Source of the DNA: Ruminococcus flavefaciens | Lineage (GTDB): Bacteria > Bacillota > Clostridia > Oscillospirales > Ruminococcaceae | Direction of reading: 5' to 3' | Length of the DNA stretch: 64,000 nt | NCBI GenBank assembly: GCA_023667045.1 | Contig: JAMPAU010000006.1 | Span: 1-64,000, forward strand | Part shown: positions 9,367 through 18,791 of the stretch, one piece after another | Position numbering within the stretch: the stretch's first letter is position 1 | Layout of the letters: each line of letters begins with the position of its first letter | Made by a program: the position numbers and the translations under genes | The notes under the pieces: generated by a model | Told to the model about the DNA's origin: nothing | The model's database searches: none | What the model saw: only the letters and a program-made list of their open reading frames with translations

Positions 9367-12300
9367 AACCTTTACAGCTTATTATGAAGTCATTCGGGTC
9401 TTACGGCGAAATGACGGTTATAGACTTCACAAAGTGCGAACAGAATCTTTTTCTGATAACCGGTAATACAGGTTCGGGTAAATCGACGCTTTTCGACGCT
9501 ATCGTTTTTGCACTTTACGGCGAATCAAGTTCGGGTACTAACAGAAAGTCCGGCAGAGAACTGCAAAGCCAGTACACAGACTACACAGGTGAGACTTTCG
9601 TTGAACTTACGTTCATGGAAAAAACAGGCACGGAAGTTCGCAAATATATTGTAAGGCGTGAACCTCGTCAGCTTAGAGTTAACAGGAAAAGCGGAAATAC
9701 AAGAGAACTGAGCGAAAAAATCACCCTTATCATGCCGGACGGTACTGTACTCTCACAAAAGGAAGCAAACCGGAAAATAGAAGAAATAGTTGTGCTTACA
9801 AAAAGCCAGTTCATGCAGGTTTCTATGATAGCACAGGGCGAATTTATACAGCTTTTAAAGGCAAGTTCAAATGAAAAGAAAAAGATTCTCCGTAAGCTTT
9901 TCAATACGGAAATCTTTGAGCAGATTGTCAACGAACTCAAACAACGCCGTAAGTCAGCAGGCGACCGGATAAACGTTATTGAGACGGTTTGCAGAACAGA
10001 AACAGAACATATCATTATTCCGAAAGATTACTGCTATTATGATGTTATGAATAAGCTGAAAAAAAATATCTATGACAATGTGCTTTCTGCTTACAGCATG
10101 GAAAATCTCACGGAATACCTTGAAAAACTATGCGGTGACATGAATGCAAGAAAGATTTCGGCAGAAAAAGAATACAGAAAAGTTCTGAACGACAGCAATG
10201 AAAAACGTGACTCTCTGAAAAATGCTGTCAGTCTGCTGAAAACCTTTGAGGAAATGGAAAATGCAGAAAGGGAGATTTCGGAGTGTGAAAAGTCTGAAAG
10301 CCTAATAAACGACAAAAAGAATCTTTCCGGCAGAATAAACTCGGCTTACGAGATACAGGCAGTTCACAGCAGATATAGGGATATTCTTTCAGCAGTGTCG
10401 GAAACAGAAACGGCACTTGAAAGGCAGAAGTCCATTATTCCGGAACTCCGAAAAGAACACGATAAACTTTCTGACGAAAAAAACAAGGCTCTTGAAATAA
10501 AAAACTCCGCACTTGCTGAATTTGCACAGACGGCAGAACGTGTAAATAATAACCTTGAAATCCTCAGAAAACTTGCACGCATAGACAGCGATATAAATAA
10601 AAAGCGTATTTCGGCGGAAAAGTCCGAACGGAGTACGGAAATTATTATGGAAAAGATTTTGCAGGTTGAAAAAAATATAGCTGAATGCCGTGATATAGCA
10701 GATAAGATTTCCGAAACAGAAAAAAATCTGTTTGAATGGCAGTCGAAAAACGCCGAAACTGAGCGTATATATGAAGACTATCAGTTGGCAGTAAAGACTT
10801 TCAGTGAAATTGAAACACGTAAAAAATACGCTGAAGATATTCAGCAGGAGTATATTTCAGTCCGGAACAGGTATTCATCTGTGCTGGGAGAATATACCGC
10901 CAAACGTACGGCTTTTCTTGACGCACAGGCAGGGTTTATTGCAAAGGAAAAACTCCGTGACGGCGAGCCTTGTCCCGTGTGCGGTTCGATTGAACACCCG
11001 AAACCGTGCATACTCTCGGAAATGCACAGCGGTCTTACACGTGAGGTTATAGACAGGCTTTCAGAAGAAGTTTCGGCTCTGGACAGGTCTTGTAATGAAA
11101 AATCTGCTCAGGCTAATTCCGCACTGGAAATCCTCAGAGAGCGTGAGGAATTTTTTGACAACACCATGCGGAAACTTTACGACCGTATGTTAAATCTTAT
11201 TCCAGATATTAGCTTAAATTACAACATAAGGCAGACAGGAAAAATTATCTCTGAATGGAAATTGGCTGTGAGTGCAGAGGGGGTTAATTTAAGAAAGATT
11301 GCCGAAAAGTGCAGACAGGCACAGAAAATGCTTGAAGAATACGAAAAAGAAAAAGAGCGTCTTATTCCGGAACTGGAAAAGGAAAAAAATACATTGTCTG
11401 AAATACAGTCGGAACTCTCCGGAAGTATGCGTATAAAGAAAGAACTTTCCGGCTCACTATGCTATCCAGACGAAATCTCAGCCCGTCACGCTCTGGCACA
11501 GGCAGGAACTCTGAAGGACGAAAAAACCGCAATATACAACACCATAAGCGACAGGCTCAATGCAGTACAGAAACGTCTTGAAGAAGCAAACACTCTGATA
11601 AAAAGATATTCTGAAGAACTGCCGGAAAAGAAAAAAATCCTTGCACAGCGTAAGTCGGAATATGCAGATATAATGTTGCATTATTCCTTGACAGAATGCG
11701 AATGGCAGGAAATATCACAGAAATACAGAAAAGATTATATTGATATTCTGCGTTTGGAAATCGAAAGGCATAATCACAGAAAACTTTCTGCACAGACTGT
11801 TTATAACCTGTCAAAAAAAACCATAGGTGAAAATGTCCGTCCGGATATTTCTGTACTTGAAAAAGCATACAATCTTGCAGAAGAAAAACTAGCAACCGTT
11901 CAGAAAAAACTTGAAGATTGCAGGGAAATATACAGGGCAGACAACGGCGTATATAAACTTCTCTCCGGATATATGAAAGAATATAATACTTTAAATGCTG
12001 AGTATGAAAGACTTAACCGCCTGTGCAACAGACTTTCAGGTACAGCAAGCGGTGAGCATATCGGCATAGAGACTTTTGTTCAGCGGTACTATCTACAGAA
12101 AATCCTTGATGGTGCAAATGTTCATTTTCAGCGTATGTCTTCCGGACAGTTTGAACTTCGCCTTATGGACGAGGAGCAGGCTTCTTCTTCCGGCAGGACA
12201 GAGCGTGGTCTTGACCTTACCGTATATTCTGTGGTTACAGGAAAAGAGCGTGAAATACATACGCTTTCCGGTGGTGAGATGTTTATGGGGGCATTGTCGC

Positions 12301-12557
12301 TTGCACTGGGAATATCTGAGCAGATTCAGGAGAGTACAGCCTCTGTAAATCCGGATATTATGTTTATAGATGAGGGATTCGGTGCTTTAGATGAAGAATC
12401 AAGAAATCAGGCGGTGAGGGTTCTCAAAGAAATGGCAGAGGAAAATAGGCTTATCGGCATTATCTCGCACGTTACAGAAATGAAACAGGAAATAGACACA
12501 CAGCTTATTGTAAGCAAGAATAACAAGGGCAGTCATGTCCGTTGGTCTATAAACTGA
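9363..12557 (+). CDS. sbcC: SbcC, SMC-like ATPase subunit of SbcCD
   Basis: The 1064-residue protein starts with a Walker A motif (GNTGSGKSTL, about residues 34-43). Long coiled coils follow on both sides of a zinc-hook CPVC near the middle (GEPCPVCGSIEHPKPC). The C-terminal half-ATPase carries the signature LSGGEMFMGALSLA and Walker B IMFIDEGFGALDEES. This is the Rad50-like partner of SbcD. Its ATG overlaps the sbcD stop (ATGA). The sequence is complete and shows no oddity. No clear terminator follows before the mannanase promoter. Confidence 0.97.
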   Translation: MKPLQLIMKSFGSYGEMTVIDFTKCEQNLFLITGNTGSGKSTLFDAIVFALYGESSSGTNRKSGRELQSQYTDYTGETFVELTFMEKTGTEVRKYIVRREPRQLRVNRKSGNTRELSEKITLIMPDGTVLSQKEANRKIEEIVVLTKSQFMQVSMIAQGEFIQLLKASSNEKKKILRKLFNTEIFEQIVNELKQRRKSAGDRINVIETVCRTETEHIIIPKDYCYYDVMNKLKKNIYDNVLSAYSMENLTEYLEKLCGDMNARKISAEKEYRKVLNDSNEKRDSLKNAVSLLKTFEEMENAEREISECEKSESLINDKKNLSGRINSAYEIQAVHSRYRDILSAVSETETALERQKSIIPELRKEHDKLSDEKNKALEIKNSALAEFAQTAERVNNNLEILRKLARIDSDINKKRISAEKSERSTEIIMEKILQVEKNIAECRDIADKISETEKNLFEWQSKNAETERIYEDYQLAVKTFSEIETRKKYAEDIQQEYISVRNRYSSVLGEYTAKRTAFLDAQAGFIAKEKLRDGEPCPVCGSIEHPKPCILSEMHSGLTREVIDRLSEEVSALDRSCNEKSAQANSALEILREREEFFDNTMRKLYDRMLNLIPDISLNYNIRQTGKIISEWKLAVSAEGVNLRKIAEKCRQAQKMLEEYEKEKERLIPELEKEKNTLSEIQSELSGSMRIKKELSGSLCYPDEISARHALAQAGTLKDEKTAIYNTISDRLNAVQKRLEEANTLIKRYSEELPEKKKILAQRKSEYADIMLHYSLTECEWQEISQKYRKDYIDILRLEIERHNHRKLSAQTVYNLSKKTIGENVRPDISVLEKAYNLAEEKLATVQKKLEDCREIYRADNGVYKLLSGYMKEYNTLNAEYERLNRLCNRLSGTASGEHIGIETFVQRYYLQKILDGANVHFQRMSSGQFELRLMDEEQASSSGRTERGLDLTVYSVVTGKEREIHTLSGGEMFMGALSLALGISEQIQESTASVNPDIMFIDEGFGALDEESRNQAVRVLKEMAEENRLIGIISHVTEMKQEIDTQLIVSKNNKGSHVRWSIN

Positions 12558-12645
12558 AGATTGTGCTTTTCAACAAAAAAATTATTACTCATTTGAGATG
12601 TTATACAAAATTTTCAGCATAATGATAAAAAAATATGGTAAACTC

Positions 12646-12674
12646 TTGATTTTTTTCACAAATCCATTTATAAT
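12646..12674 (+). promoter_or_regulatory. promoter of the mannanase gene
   Basis: TTGATT, 17 bases, TATAAT, 31 bases before the ATG. The preceding 90 bases after sbcC hold nothing else that I can identify. Confidence 0.6.
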
Positions 12675-12705
12675 TAAGGTACAATTATTCTGGAGGGGAA
12701 TTACA

Positions 12706-14943
12706 ATGAATTTCAAATTTTTAAATAAAGCTGGTGCTTCTCTTATGGCTGCCGCTATGCTTATGAACGGCATGGCTGTTATGAACACAGGCACGGCTTT
12801 TGCAGAAGGCACAACAAAGTATGAGTTTGAGGACGCTAAAATCAGCGGTGATGTTACTGTTGAGAACGATTCCGATACAAGTGGCGGAAAATTTCTCAAA
12901 ATGACAGATACCGGCACTATTGAACTTAATTTCAGCGTTGAGAATGACGGCACTTATAATTTTATAATTCACTGCGGAGGTATCGGCGGTGCTAAACAGC
13001 AGAATCTCTATATAGACGGCGTTTCACAGGGTGCTTTAGGTATTCCGGAGAGCGACGGCTTTGACGCTGTTAAAGTTTCGTCTGTAAAGTTAAGCAAGGG
13101 AGAGCATACCATGCTTATTGAAAAATCATGGGGCTGGTCTAATTTCGACTACTTGGAGGTTGAAGACGCTTCTTCTGTTCCGATAGTGGCAACTCAGACA
13201 ACTCCTTGCGACCCTAAGGCTACTGCTGAAACAAAAAACCTCATGTCTTATCTTGCAAGCGTGTACGGAAACAATATTCTTTCCGGACAGCAGGAAATCT
13301 ATATGTATGGTCCTCACGACTTTGAATATGAGTTTGAGTATCTCAATGATTTAACTGGTCACTATCCGGCTATTAGGGGATTTGACTTCCTCAACTGTGC
13401 TAATATCCTTTACGGTTCGGAAGACGGCACTGCTGACAGAATGATTGACTGGGTAAATAACAAAAACGGCATTGTTACTGCTTCATGGCATATAACCGTA
13501 CCTAAGAAAATGGCAGGCTACAAAGTAGGCGATACAAATATTGACTGGAGCAACGCTACATATGCTCCAAGCGAAACTGACTTTGTAACTTCTAATGTTC
13601 TCAAAGAGGGTACTGTTGAGCGTGAATATTACCTCACAGCTTTAGGGGCTCTCGCTGAACAGATTCAGAAACTTCAGGACGCTGGCGTTCCGCTTATTTT
13701 CCGTCCTCTCCACGAGGCTGAAGGCGGCGGCGGTGAGACTGGTTCATGGTTCTGGTGGGGTAAGGACGGCTCTGCCGTTTACAAGGAACTCTGGAAACTG
13801 ACCTATAAAACACTTACCGAAGATTATGGTCTCCACAATATTATATGGGAATGGAACAGCTATAACTTCACTACTTCTGCTGACTGGTATCCGGGCGATG
13901 AGTATGTTGACATTATCGGTTATGACAAATACAACTGCACAAAGTACCTTGAAGAAAACAACTGGAATGCGTCATATGAGCATGACGACAGTGCTATAAG
14001 CCCTGTTTTCTATGGAATCATGGAAAAATACAACAACGCTAAAATGGTTGCTATGGCTGAAAATGACTGCTTCTCGACTGTAGAAAACCTTACCTCTGAT
14101 AGAGCAGGCTGGCTTTACTTCTGTACATGGTATGACGGCGGTTCTTCAACAACCAATTTCCTTTCAGACCCACTTTTCAATACTGAAGAAGATACCATAA
14201 ATATGTATCAGAGCGACTACTGCATTACTCTTGACGAACTTCCGGCAGACCTCTATTCAAGCGAGGCTAAACCTGTTCAGACTACTACTACATCTTCCGG
14301 AAACAGTTCTACAGGTTCAACAACAACTACTACCGCTACCACAAAGCCCAGTGATGATGATTTTAAGTTTGAACTTAAAAAGTATACTGTTGAAATGGAA
14401 GACGGTTTCGGCGATACAATGACTATCAAAATCAAGGGTGCTTCCGGTGCTTCAATCGGCGGTGCTTTAGGTTACAGCAACGGTCCTACTCCAGATGACT
14501 GGGTTAACATTGAATGGAAAGGCAACGCCGACAAGGACGGAAACCTTGTAATCGAAATTGACACTTCCGAAATACCGGCAGACGTTAAAACAGGCGAAAT
14601 TCAGATTTGGTGGTCAAATGTAACCGTAGATAAAAAGACAACAGATAAAGACTGTAGCCTTATTTCTTACGACGATGTGGCAGTAGGCAACACTGGCGAA
14701 GACGATATACTTTACGGCGACGCAAACGAAGACGGCAAGGTAACTCTTGCTGACGCTGTACTTATCATGCAGGCACTTTCAAATCCGAATAACTATAAAC
14801 TTTCTGAACAGGCTCAGAAAAACGCTGATGTTTATGGCGACGGCGACGGCGTAACTCCTAGGGACGCTCTTATTATTCAGCTTGTTGATTTAGAAGTTCT
14901 CACAGCTTCTGACCTTCCTGTAAGTGCAGACTTTGATTTCTGA
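12706..14943 (+). CDS. secreted GH26 endo-beta-1,4-mannanase with CBM35-like module and dockerin
   Basis: The start is the ATG after TGGAGGGG; a longer frame is rejected. The 745-residue protein has a signal peptide (cleavage probably after TAFA, about residue 31) and a CBM35-like beta-sandwich (about 35-150). A GH26 catalytic domain (about 165-480) has the acid/base Glu337 in RPLHEAEGG and a probable nucleophile Glu452 in AMAENDC. After a Thr/Ser linker comes a beta-rich module of about 110 residues that I cannot name. A type I dockerin closes the protein, with calcium loops GDANEDGKVTLADAV and GDGDGVTPRDAL. It should cut mannan outside the cell while bound to a cohesin scaffold. No scaffoldin is encoded in this window. 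Confidence 0.93.
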   Translation: MNFKFLNKAGASLMAAAMLMNGMAVMNTGTAFAEGTTKYEFEDAKISGDVTVENDSDTSGGKFLKMTDTGTIELNFSVENDGTYNFIIHCGGIGGAKQQNLYIDGVSQGALGIPESDGFDAVKVSSVKLSKGEHTMLIEKSWGWSNFDYLEVEDASSVPIVATQTTPCDPKATAETKNLMSYLASVYGNNILSGQQEIYMYGPHDFEYEFEYLNDLTGHYPAIRGFDFLNCANILYGSEDGTADRMIDWVNNKNGIVTASWHITVPKKMAGYKVGDTNIDWSNATYAPSETDFVTSNVLKEGTVEREYYLTALGALAEQIQKLQDAGVPLIFRPLHEAEGGGGETGSWFWWGKDGSAVYKELWKLTYKTLTEDYGLHNIIWEWNSYNFTTSADWYPGDEYVDIIGYDKYNCTKYLEENNWNASYEHDDSAISPVFYGIMEKYNNAKMVAMAENDCFSTVENLTSDRAGWLYFCTWYDGGSSTTNFLSDPLFNTEEDTINMYQSDYCITLDELPADLYSSEAKPVQTTTTSSGNSSTGSTTTTTATTKPSDDDFKFELKKYTVEMEDGFGDTMTIKIKGASGASIGGALGYSNGPTPDDWVNIEWKGNADKDGNLVIEIDTSEIPADVKTGEIQIWWSNVTVDKKTTDKDCSLISYDDVAVGNTGEDDILYGDANEDGKVTLADAVLIMQALSNPNNYKLSEQAQKNADVYGDGDGVTPRDALIIQLVDLEVLTASDLPVSADFDF

Positions 14944-14950
14944 TTAAATA

Positions 14951-14984
14951 AAAAAATGCCGGATTTAATATCCGGCGTTTTTCT
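14951..14984. terminator. bidirectional terminator, mannanase / ABC-F
   Basis: GCCGGA pairs with TCCGGC, with an A run before and a T run after. It lies between two converging genes. Confidence 0.8.
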
Positions 14985-14986
14985 TT

Positions 14987-16594
14987 TTATAGTGCAGTTG
15001 AGTTGTTTTTTCTAAATTCAATAAATTCTTCATACGTACCCTGTCGGTCTATACAGCCGTCCGGAGTAATTTCAATAATGCGGTTTGCGGTAGTCTGAAG
15101 AATTTCATGGTCGTGAGAAGCAAGAAGTACAACTCCCTTGAAATTTATAAGGCTGTTGTTTACTGCTGTTATGCTTTCGAGGTCAAGGTGGTTTGTGGGT
15201 CGGTCAAGAATTATTGCATTAGAGCCGAAAAGCATCATTCGTGAGAACATACAGCGGACTTTTTCACCGCCGGAAAGAACGTTTACAGGCTTGTACACGT
15301 CGTCGCCGGAGAAAAGCATTCTGCCTAAGAATCCACGCAGATATGTTTCTGTTTCGTCTTTTACTGAGTACTGCCTTATCCAGTCAAGGATTGAGAGCTG
15401 ACAGTCATTGAAGTATTCGGAGTTATCCACCGGCATATATGAGGTTGTGACGGATACGCCCCACTTGAAACTGCCCTCGTCAGCCTGTTCTTCTTCCATG
15501 AGGATTTTAAAGAGCATAGTAATAGCCTGTTCGCTCTCGCCGATAAATGCTACCTTGTCATTTCGACCGAGAGTAAAGCTGACGTTATTGAGGAGTTTAA
15601 CGCCGTCAACAGTCTTTGATATGCCGTCAACCTGTAATATATCCTTGCCTAAATCCCTGTCCATATCAAAAGCTATGAAAGGATAGCGACGGCTTGACGC
15701 AGGGAGTTCTTCAACAGTAAGTTTTTCGATGAGCTTACGGCGTGAAGTAGCTTGATTGGACTTTGATTTGTTGGCAGAAAAACGTGCGATAAACTCTTTG
15801 AGTTCCTTTATTTTTTCCTCGTTCTTTTTGTTCTGCTGTTTAATCATTCTCTGAATCATCTGGCTTGATTCGTACCAAAACTCATAGTTGCCGACATACA
15901 TTTTTATCTTGTTGTAGTCTATATCAACTATATGCGTGCAGACATTATTAAGAAAGTGTCTGTCATGCGATACTACTATTACAGTACCGAAATATTCAGC
16001 AAGAAAACCCTCCAGCCACTTTACAGCATCAATATCAAGATGGTTTGTCGGCTCGTCGAGGAGAATAATATCGGGGTTTCCGAAAAGTGCCTGTGCAAGA
16101 AGAACCTTTACTTTTTCGTTGCCGGAGAGTGAAGACATCTGTGAATATAAAATATCCTCAGAAAGTCCGAGACCTTGAATGAGCTTTGATGCGTCGGATT
16201 CAGCCTCCCAGCCGTTGAGTTCTGCAAATTCTCCCTCCAGTTCAGAGGCTTTAACGCCGTCTTCTTCCGTGAAATCTTCTTTTGCATACAGAGCGTCTTT
16301 TTCCTGCATAATCTCATAAAGGCGGGCGTTGCCCATTATTACAGTATCAAGTACAGTGTAGTCATCATATGCGAAATGGTCCTGTTTGAGAACGCTCAGA
16401 CGTTCTTCTTTCGGAATAACAACCTCTCCGGCAGAGGCTTCAAGCTCTCCGCAGAGTACACGCAAAAAAGTTGACTTTCCTGCTCCGTTAGCACCGATAA
16501 CGCCGTAGCAGTTGCCGTTTGTAAATTTAAGATTTACGTTTTTAAAGAGAAAAGAACCGCCGAACTGTACGCTTACATCATTTACAGTAATCAA
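14987..16594 (-). CDS. ABC-F family ATPase with a degenerate second nucleotide-binding domain
   Basis: The 535-residue cytosolic protein has two ABC ATPase domains and no membrane segment, as in ribosome-associated ABC-F factors of the YbiT/YkpA type. Domain 1 is intact: GANGAGKST, signature LSGNEKV, Walker B LLDEPTNHLD. A charged linker rich in Lys/Glu follows (about 240-300). Domain 2 departs from consensus: the Walker A position reads GESEQAIT, without the Lys, and Walker B reads ILDRPTNHLD, with Arg in place of the catalytic Glu, while the signature LSGGEKVR is kept. So only one site may hydrolyse ATP. The role could be translation-factor or antibiotic-protection activity; the sequence does not decide. 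Confidence 0.9.
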   Translation of the reverse strand: MITVNDVSVQFGGSFLFKNVNLKFTNGNCYGVIGANGAGKSTFLRVLCGELEASAGEVVIPKEERLSVLKQDHFAYDDYTVLDTVIMGNARLYEIMQEKDALYAKEDFTEEDGVKASELEGEFAELNGWEAESDASKLIQGLGLSEDILYSQMSSLSGNEKVKVLLAQALFGNPDIILLDEPTNHLDIDAVKWLEGFLAEYFGTVIVVSHDRHFLNNVCTHIVDIDYNKIKMYVGNYEFWYESSQMIQRMIKQQNKKNEEKIKELKEFIARFSANKSKSNQATSRRKLIEKLTVEELPASSRRYPFIAFDMDRDLGKDILQVDGISKTVDGVKLLNNVSFTLGRNDKVAFIGESEQAITMLFKILMEEEQADEGSFKWGVSVTTSYMPVDNSEYFNDCQLSILDWIRQYSVKDETETYLRGFLGRMLFSGDDVYKPVNVLSGGEKVRCMFSRMMLFGSNAIILDRPTNHLDLESITAVNNSLINFKGVVLLASHDHEILQTTANRIIEITPDGCIDRQGTYEEFIEFRKNNSTAL

Positions 16595-16626
16595 TTAAAA
16601 TACCTCCCAAAAATAATTACCTGTCA

Positions 16627-16655
16627 ATTATAACATATCCGGATAAATATGTAAA
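16627..16655 (-). promoter_or_regulatory. promoter of the ABC-F gene
   Basis: Minus strand TTTACA, 17 bases, TATAAT; 33 bases before the start codon. Confidence 0.65.
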
Positions 16656-16692
16656 GTGAGAATTTCGTGAAAAAATTTTTTATTCCAAAAAA

Positions 16693-16724
16693 TTAAGACT
16701 ATTTTAAGATTGGAAATATATAAT
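16693..16724 (+). promoter_or_regulatory. promoter with TTAAGA direct repeats, polyphosphate-polymerase operon
   Basis: Two TTAAGA repeats (16693-16698 and 16704-16709) are separated by five bases, an 11-base period. The second is followed after nine bases by TATAAT. No good -35 box is present, so activation by a regulator bound to the repeats is likely. The arrangement resembles PhoB/OmpR-class boxes. The same layout occurs upstream of the dockerin beta-helix gene near 23.75 kb. Confidence 0.55.
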
Positions 16725-16764
16725 ACATACAAATCCAAAAACAATACAAAAGGAGTTGAGTAAA

Positions 16765-17550
16765 TTGGCTATAAATACTTTTGCGAGGAAAGAAATAAAG
16801 TTCCTGCTTGATATGAAACAGTACGAAAACCTCATGGAAACATTGCAGATTTATATGAATCCCGATAAATTCTGTGTAGGCGGTAAGGAGTACGGAATAT
16901 ACAATATCTACTATGATACTCCGGACGATTACCTTATAAGAGAATCCCTTTCAAAGCCATATTACAAGGAAAAAATAAGGCTCAGGAGTTATTATTCTCC
17001 TGCCTCTCCGGAAGATTTGGTCTTTCTGGAAATCAAGAAGAAAATCGGCGGTATCGTCACAAAACGCCGTGTCTCCATGACCCTTGCTGAATCAGATGAG
17101 TATTTCCGCACACGCAAAAAGCCACAGTCAAAAAAATACATAACTGAGCAGGTTTTCAGAGAACTTGACGTATTTCTTGATATGTACCCAGTTTCACCAA
17201 AACAGTACATCAGCTATCAGCGTGAGGCTTTTTTCGGAAAAGATGACAAGGATTTCCGGCTTACCTTTGACAGACAGCTTACTGAACGCCGTTACGATTT
17301 AGGTCTTGGTTATGAGAGTTACGGCAATCAGATTATAAGGGAAGACCAGAGACTTATGGAAGTGAAAGTAGGCAACGCTGTGCCGGAATGGCTTATAGAA
17401 AAACTTTCTGAACTGGGCATATATAAGACAAGTTTTTCAAAGTACGGCAGAGCCTATGAAAATTTCGTTAAATCGGGAATGTCCGTAAAGCAGAATATTC
17501 CGGTTAATATTCAGATGAAAAATAATATACTTTTAAACAGGAGCGTGTAA
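16765..17550 (+). CDS. VTC-type polyphosphate polymerase domain protein
   Basis: I choose the TTG at 16765 as start because AAAAGGAG ends nine bases before it; the TTG three codons earlier abuts that site. The 261-residue protein begins AINTFARKEIKF, the basic entry motif of VTC/CYTH-like tunnel folds, and carries further conserved charged segments (KIRLRSYY, FLEIKKK, LMEVKVG). In yeast the related VTC4 domain makes polyphosphate from ATP; the bacterial family is named by that similarity. The next gene, a DUF4956 membrane protein, starts four bases later and is the usual neighbour of this family, so the two likely act together at the membrane. Substrate is not proven. Confidence 0.88.
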   Translation: MAINTFARKEIKFLLDMKQYENLMETLQIYMNPDKFCVGGKEYGIYNIYYDTPDDYLIRESLSKPYYKEKIRLRSYYSPASPEDLVFLEIKKKIGGIVTKRRVSMTLAESDEYFRTRKKPQSKKYITEQVFRELDVFLDMYPVSPKQYISYQREAFFGKDDKDFRLTFDRQLTERRYDLGLGYESYGNQIIREDQRLMEVKVGNAVPEWLIEKLSELGIYKTSFSKYGRAYENFVKSGMSVKQNIPVNIQMKNNILLNRSV

Positions 17551-17554
17551 AAAA

Positions 17555-18238
17555 ATGTTTAACAATGTAATAACAACACCGGGCAGTGTGAATGCCGGAG
17601 AATTTTTCCTTTGTGTAGGGGCAGCAGTGGTTCTCGGATTTCTTATAAGCCTTATATACATGAGAACTCACCGCAAGGAAGGCTACTCTCAGAGCTATGT
17701 CTTCACAATGATAATGCTTCCTACAATCGTTGCACTTATACTTCTTTTAATCAATACCACAGCAGGAGCATTAAGCCTTGCCGGAGCGTTTACCCTTGTG
17801 CGTTTCAGAAGTGTTGCCGGAGACCCGAAAGATATAGCATATATATTCTTTGCTATGGGGACAGGTACAGCGTGCGGTATAGGATATGTAGGATATGCAG
17901 TGGTTTTCTTTATCGGTCTCGGTGCAATACTCTTTGTACTTAGTGAAATGAACTTCGGTGGCAGTACCAGCACACACATGACGCTGAAAATAACAATTCC
18001 CGAAAATCTCGACTATCAGGGCGTATTTGAAGTTGTTCTGAATAAGTATACAAAATTCCATAAGCTCCGCCGTGTAAAGACTACTAACTTCGGCACTCTC
18101 TTTGAACTCATCTACAGCGTTGATGTTCCGAATGATATAGACCAGAAGAAATTTCTTGACGAACTCCGAACACTCAACGGCAATATGAATATAACTCTTG
18201 TGCTTTTCAGATATGACGACAAGATTTATGAAAGCTGA
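17555..18238 (+). CDS. DUF4956 family membrane protein
   Basis: The 227-residue protein has about four hydrophobic segments in its N-terminal 135 residues (around 15-36, 48-70, 72-85 and 103-128), then a soluble C-terminal domain of about 90 residues. The conserved central stretch ALSLAGAFTLVRFRSVAGD identifies DUF4956. It follows the polyphosphate-polymerase domain gene by four bases and shares its transcript. This pair is common in Clostridia, often near CotH or dockerin proteins. Its function is not established; a membrane partner or channel for the polymerase is a guess from context. Confidence 0.88.
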   Translation: MFNNVITTPGSVNAGEFFLCVGAAVVLGFLISLIYMRTHRKEGYSQSYVFTMIMLPTIVALILLLINTTAGALSLAGAFTLVRFRSVAGDPKDIAYIFFAMGTGTACGIGYVGYAVVFFIGLGAILFVLSEMNFGGSTSTHMTLKITIPENLDYQGVFEVVLNKYTKFHKLRRVKTTNFGTLFELIYSVDVPNDIDQKKFLDELRTLNGNMNITLVLFRYDDKIYES

Positions 18239-18263
18239 TTTCTCATTTTAACCCCCTCTCTTA

Positions 18264-18300
18264 AATATCAGACCGCATATGGTCTGATATTTTTATTTAT
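18264..18300 (+). terminator. terminator after the DUF4956 gene
   Basis: AATATCAGACC and GGTCTGATATT form an 11-base stem followed by a T-rich tract. Confidence 0.8.
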
Positions 18301-18410
18301 AAATATTTAATAAGATATATCAGTTTTTTTATTCATATAAAGTTAAGATTAAATAATACCAAAAACATGATAAAATTACATTATTTTATAGTTTTGTGTA
18401 TAAAAATGAA

Positions 18411-18439
18411 TTTACAATCGGGCGTTTTTGCGATATAAT
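18411..18439 (+). promoter_or_regulatory. promoter of the predicted structured RNA
   Basis: TTTACA, 17 bases, TATAAT, with no gene start within 300 bases. Transcription would begin near 18446. Confidence 0.6.
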
Positions 18440-18445
18440 ACATAC

Positions 18446-18704
18446 AGCGATGTAAATATTGGTATTCAGTATCAAGTATCATTCCCTCTCATGTGCTTGA
18501 TACTGAATATTAATTCAGTTGCTTGCCATAGAGTTTTTAGTTAATACCTATAACTAACCCCCTTTCAATTTTAATTTTTTCATGTTTTCTATGTTTTTAT
18601 TTTTTTTAACTAATCTATGGCACGGTTCGCAGTGCTGACGTTCGTAATCGTCTGAACCGCTTTGATTTTATTTTGCTTCCTGTACGTACGGGAAGCGTTT
18701 TTTT
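18446..18704 (+). ncRNA. predicted structured non-coding RNA, unknown family
   Basis: No protein is encoded here, yet the stretch has a promoter, ordered secondary structure and a terminator. Elements: a perfect 14-base hairpin (18463-18476 with 18496-18509); a long-range stem GCCATAGA/TCTATGGC plus TAGTTAA/TTAACTA (18525-18544 with 18606-18621) enclosing a pyrimidine-rich loop; a hairpin closed by CGGTTC/GAACCG (18623-18659) with an inner GACG/CGTC stem; and a terminator GCTTCC/GGAAGC plus seven T (18675-18704). The next gene has its own promoter downstream, which argues for a free RNA of about 260 nt rather than a leader. It does not match the RNase P, tmRNA, SRP, 6S or T-box motifs that I know. 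Confidence 0.5.
18675..18704 (+). terminator. terminator of the predicted RNA
   Basis: GCTTCC and GGAAGC enclose a 10-base loop, followed by G and seven T. Confidence 0.75.
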
Positions 18705-18741
18705 ACAATGTGAAACTTGCGTGAAAAATTATATAATCCGC

Positions 18742-18770
18742 TTGACAAATTCTATAATCTGTGCTATCAT
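18742..18770 (+). promoter_or_regulatory. promoter of the RHH-unknown-clpB operon
   Basis: Consensus TTGACA, 17 bases, TATCAT, 21 bases before the first start codon. I see no CIRCE-type inverted repeat here. Confidence 0.7.
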
Positions 18771-18791
18771 ATTATCAAAGGAGGGAGGCAA

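Noticed and set aside
18341-18358. A further TTAAGA box before the predicted RNA
   Set aside because: Only one repeat is present and it is not at the right distance from a -10 box.
18446-18704. 6S RNA, tmRNA, RNase P RNA, SRP RNA or T-box identity for the structured RNA
   Set aside because: The conserved cores of these RNAs that I know are not present, and 5' and 3' ends do not pair as in 6S.
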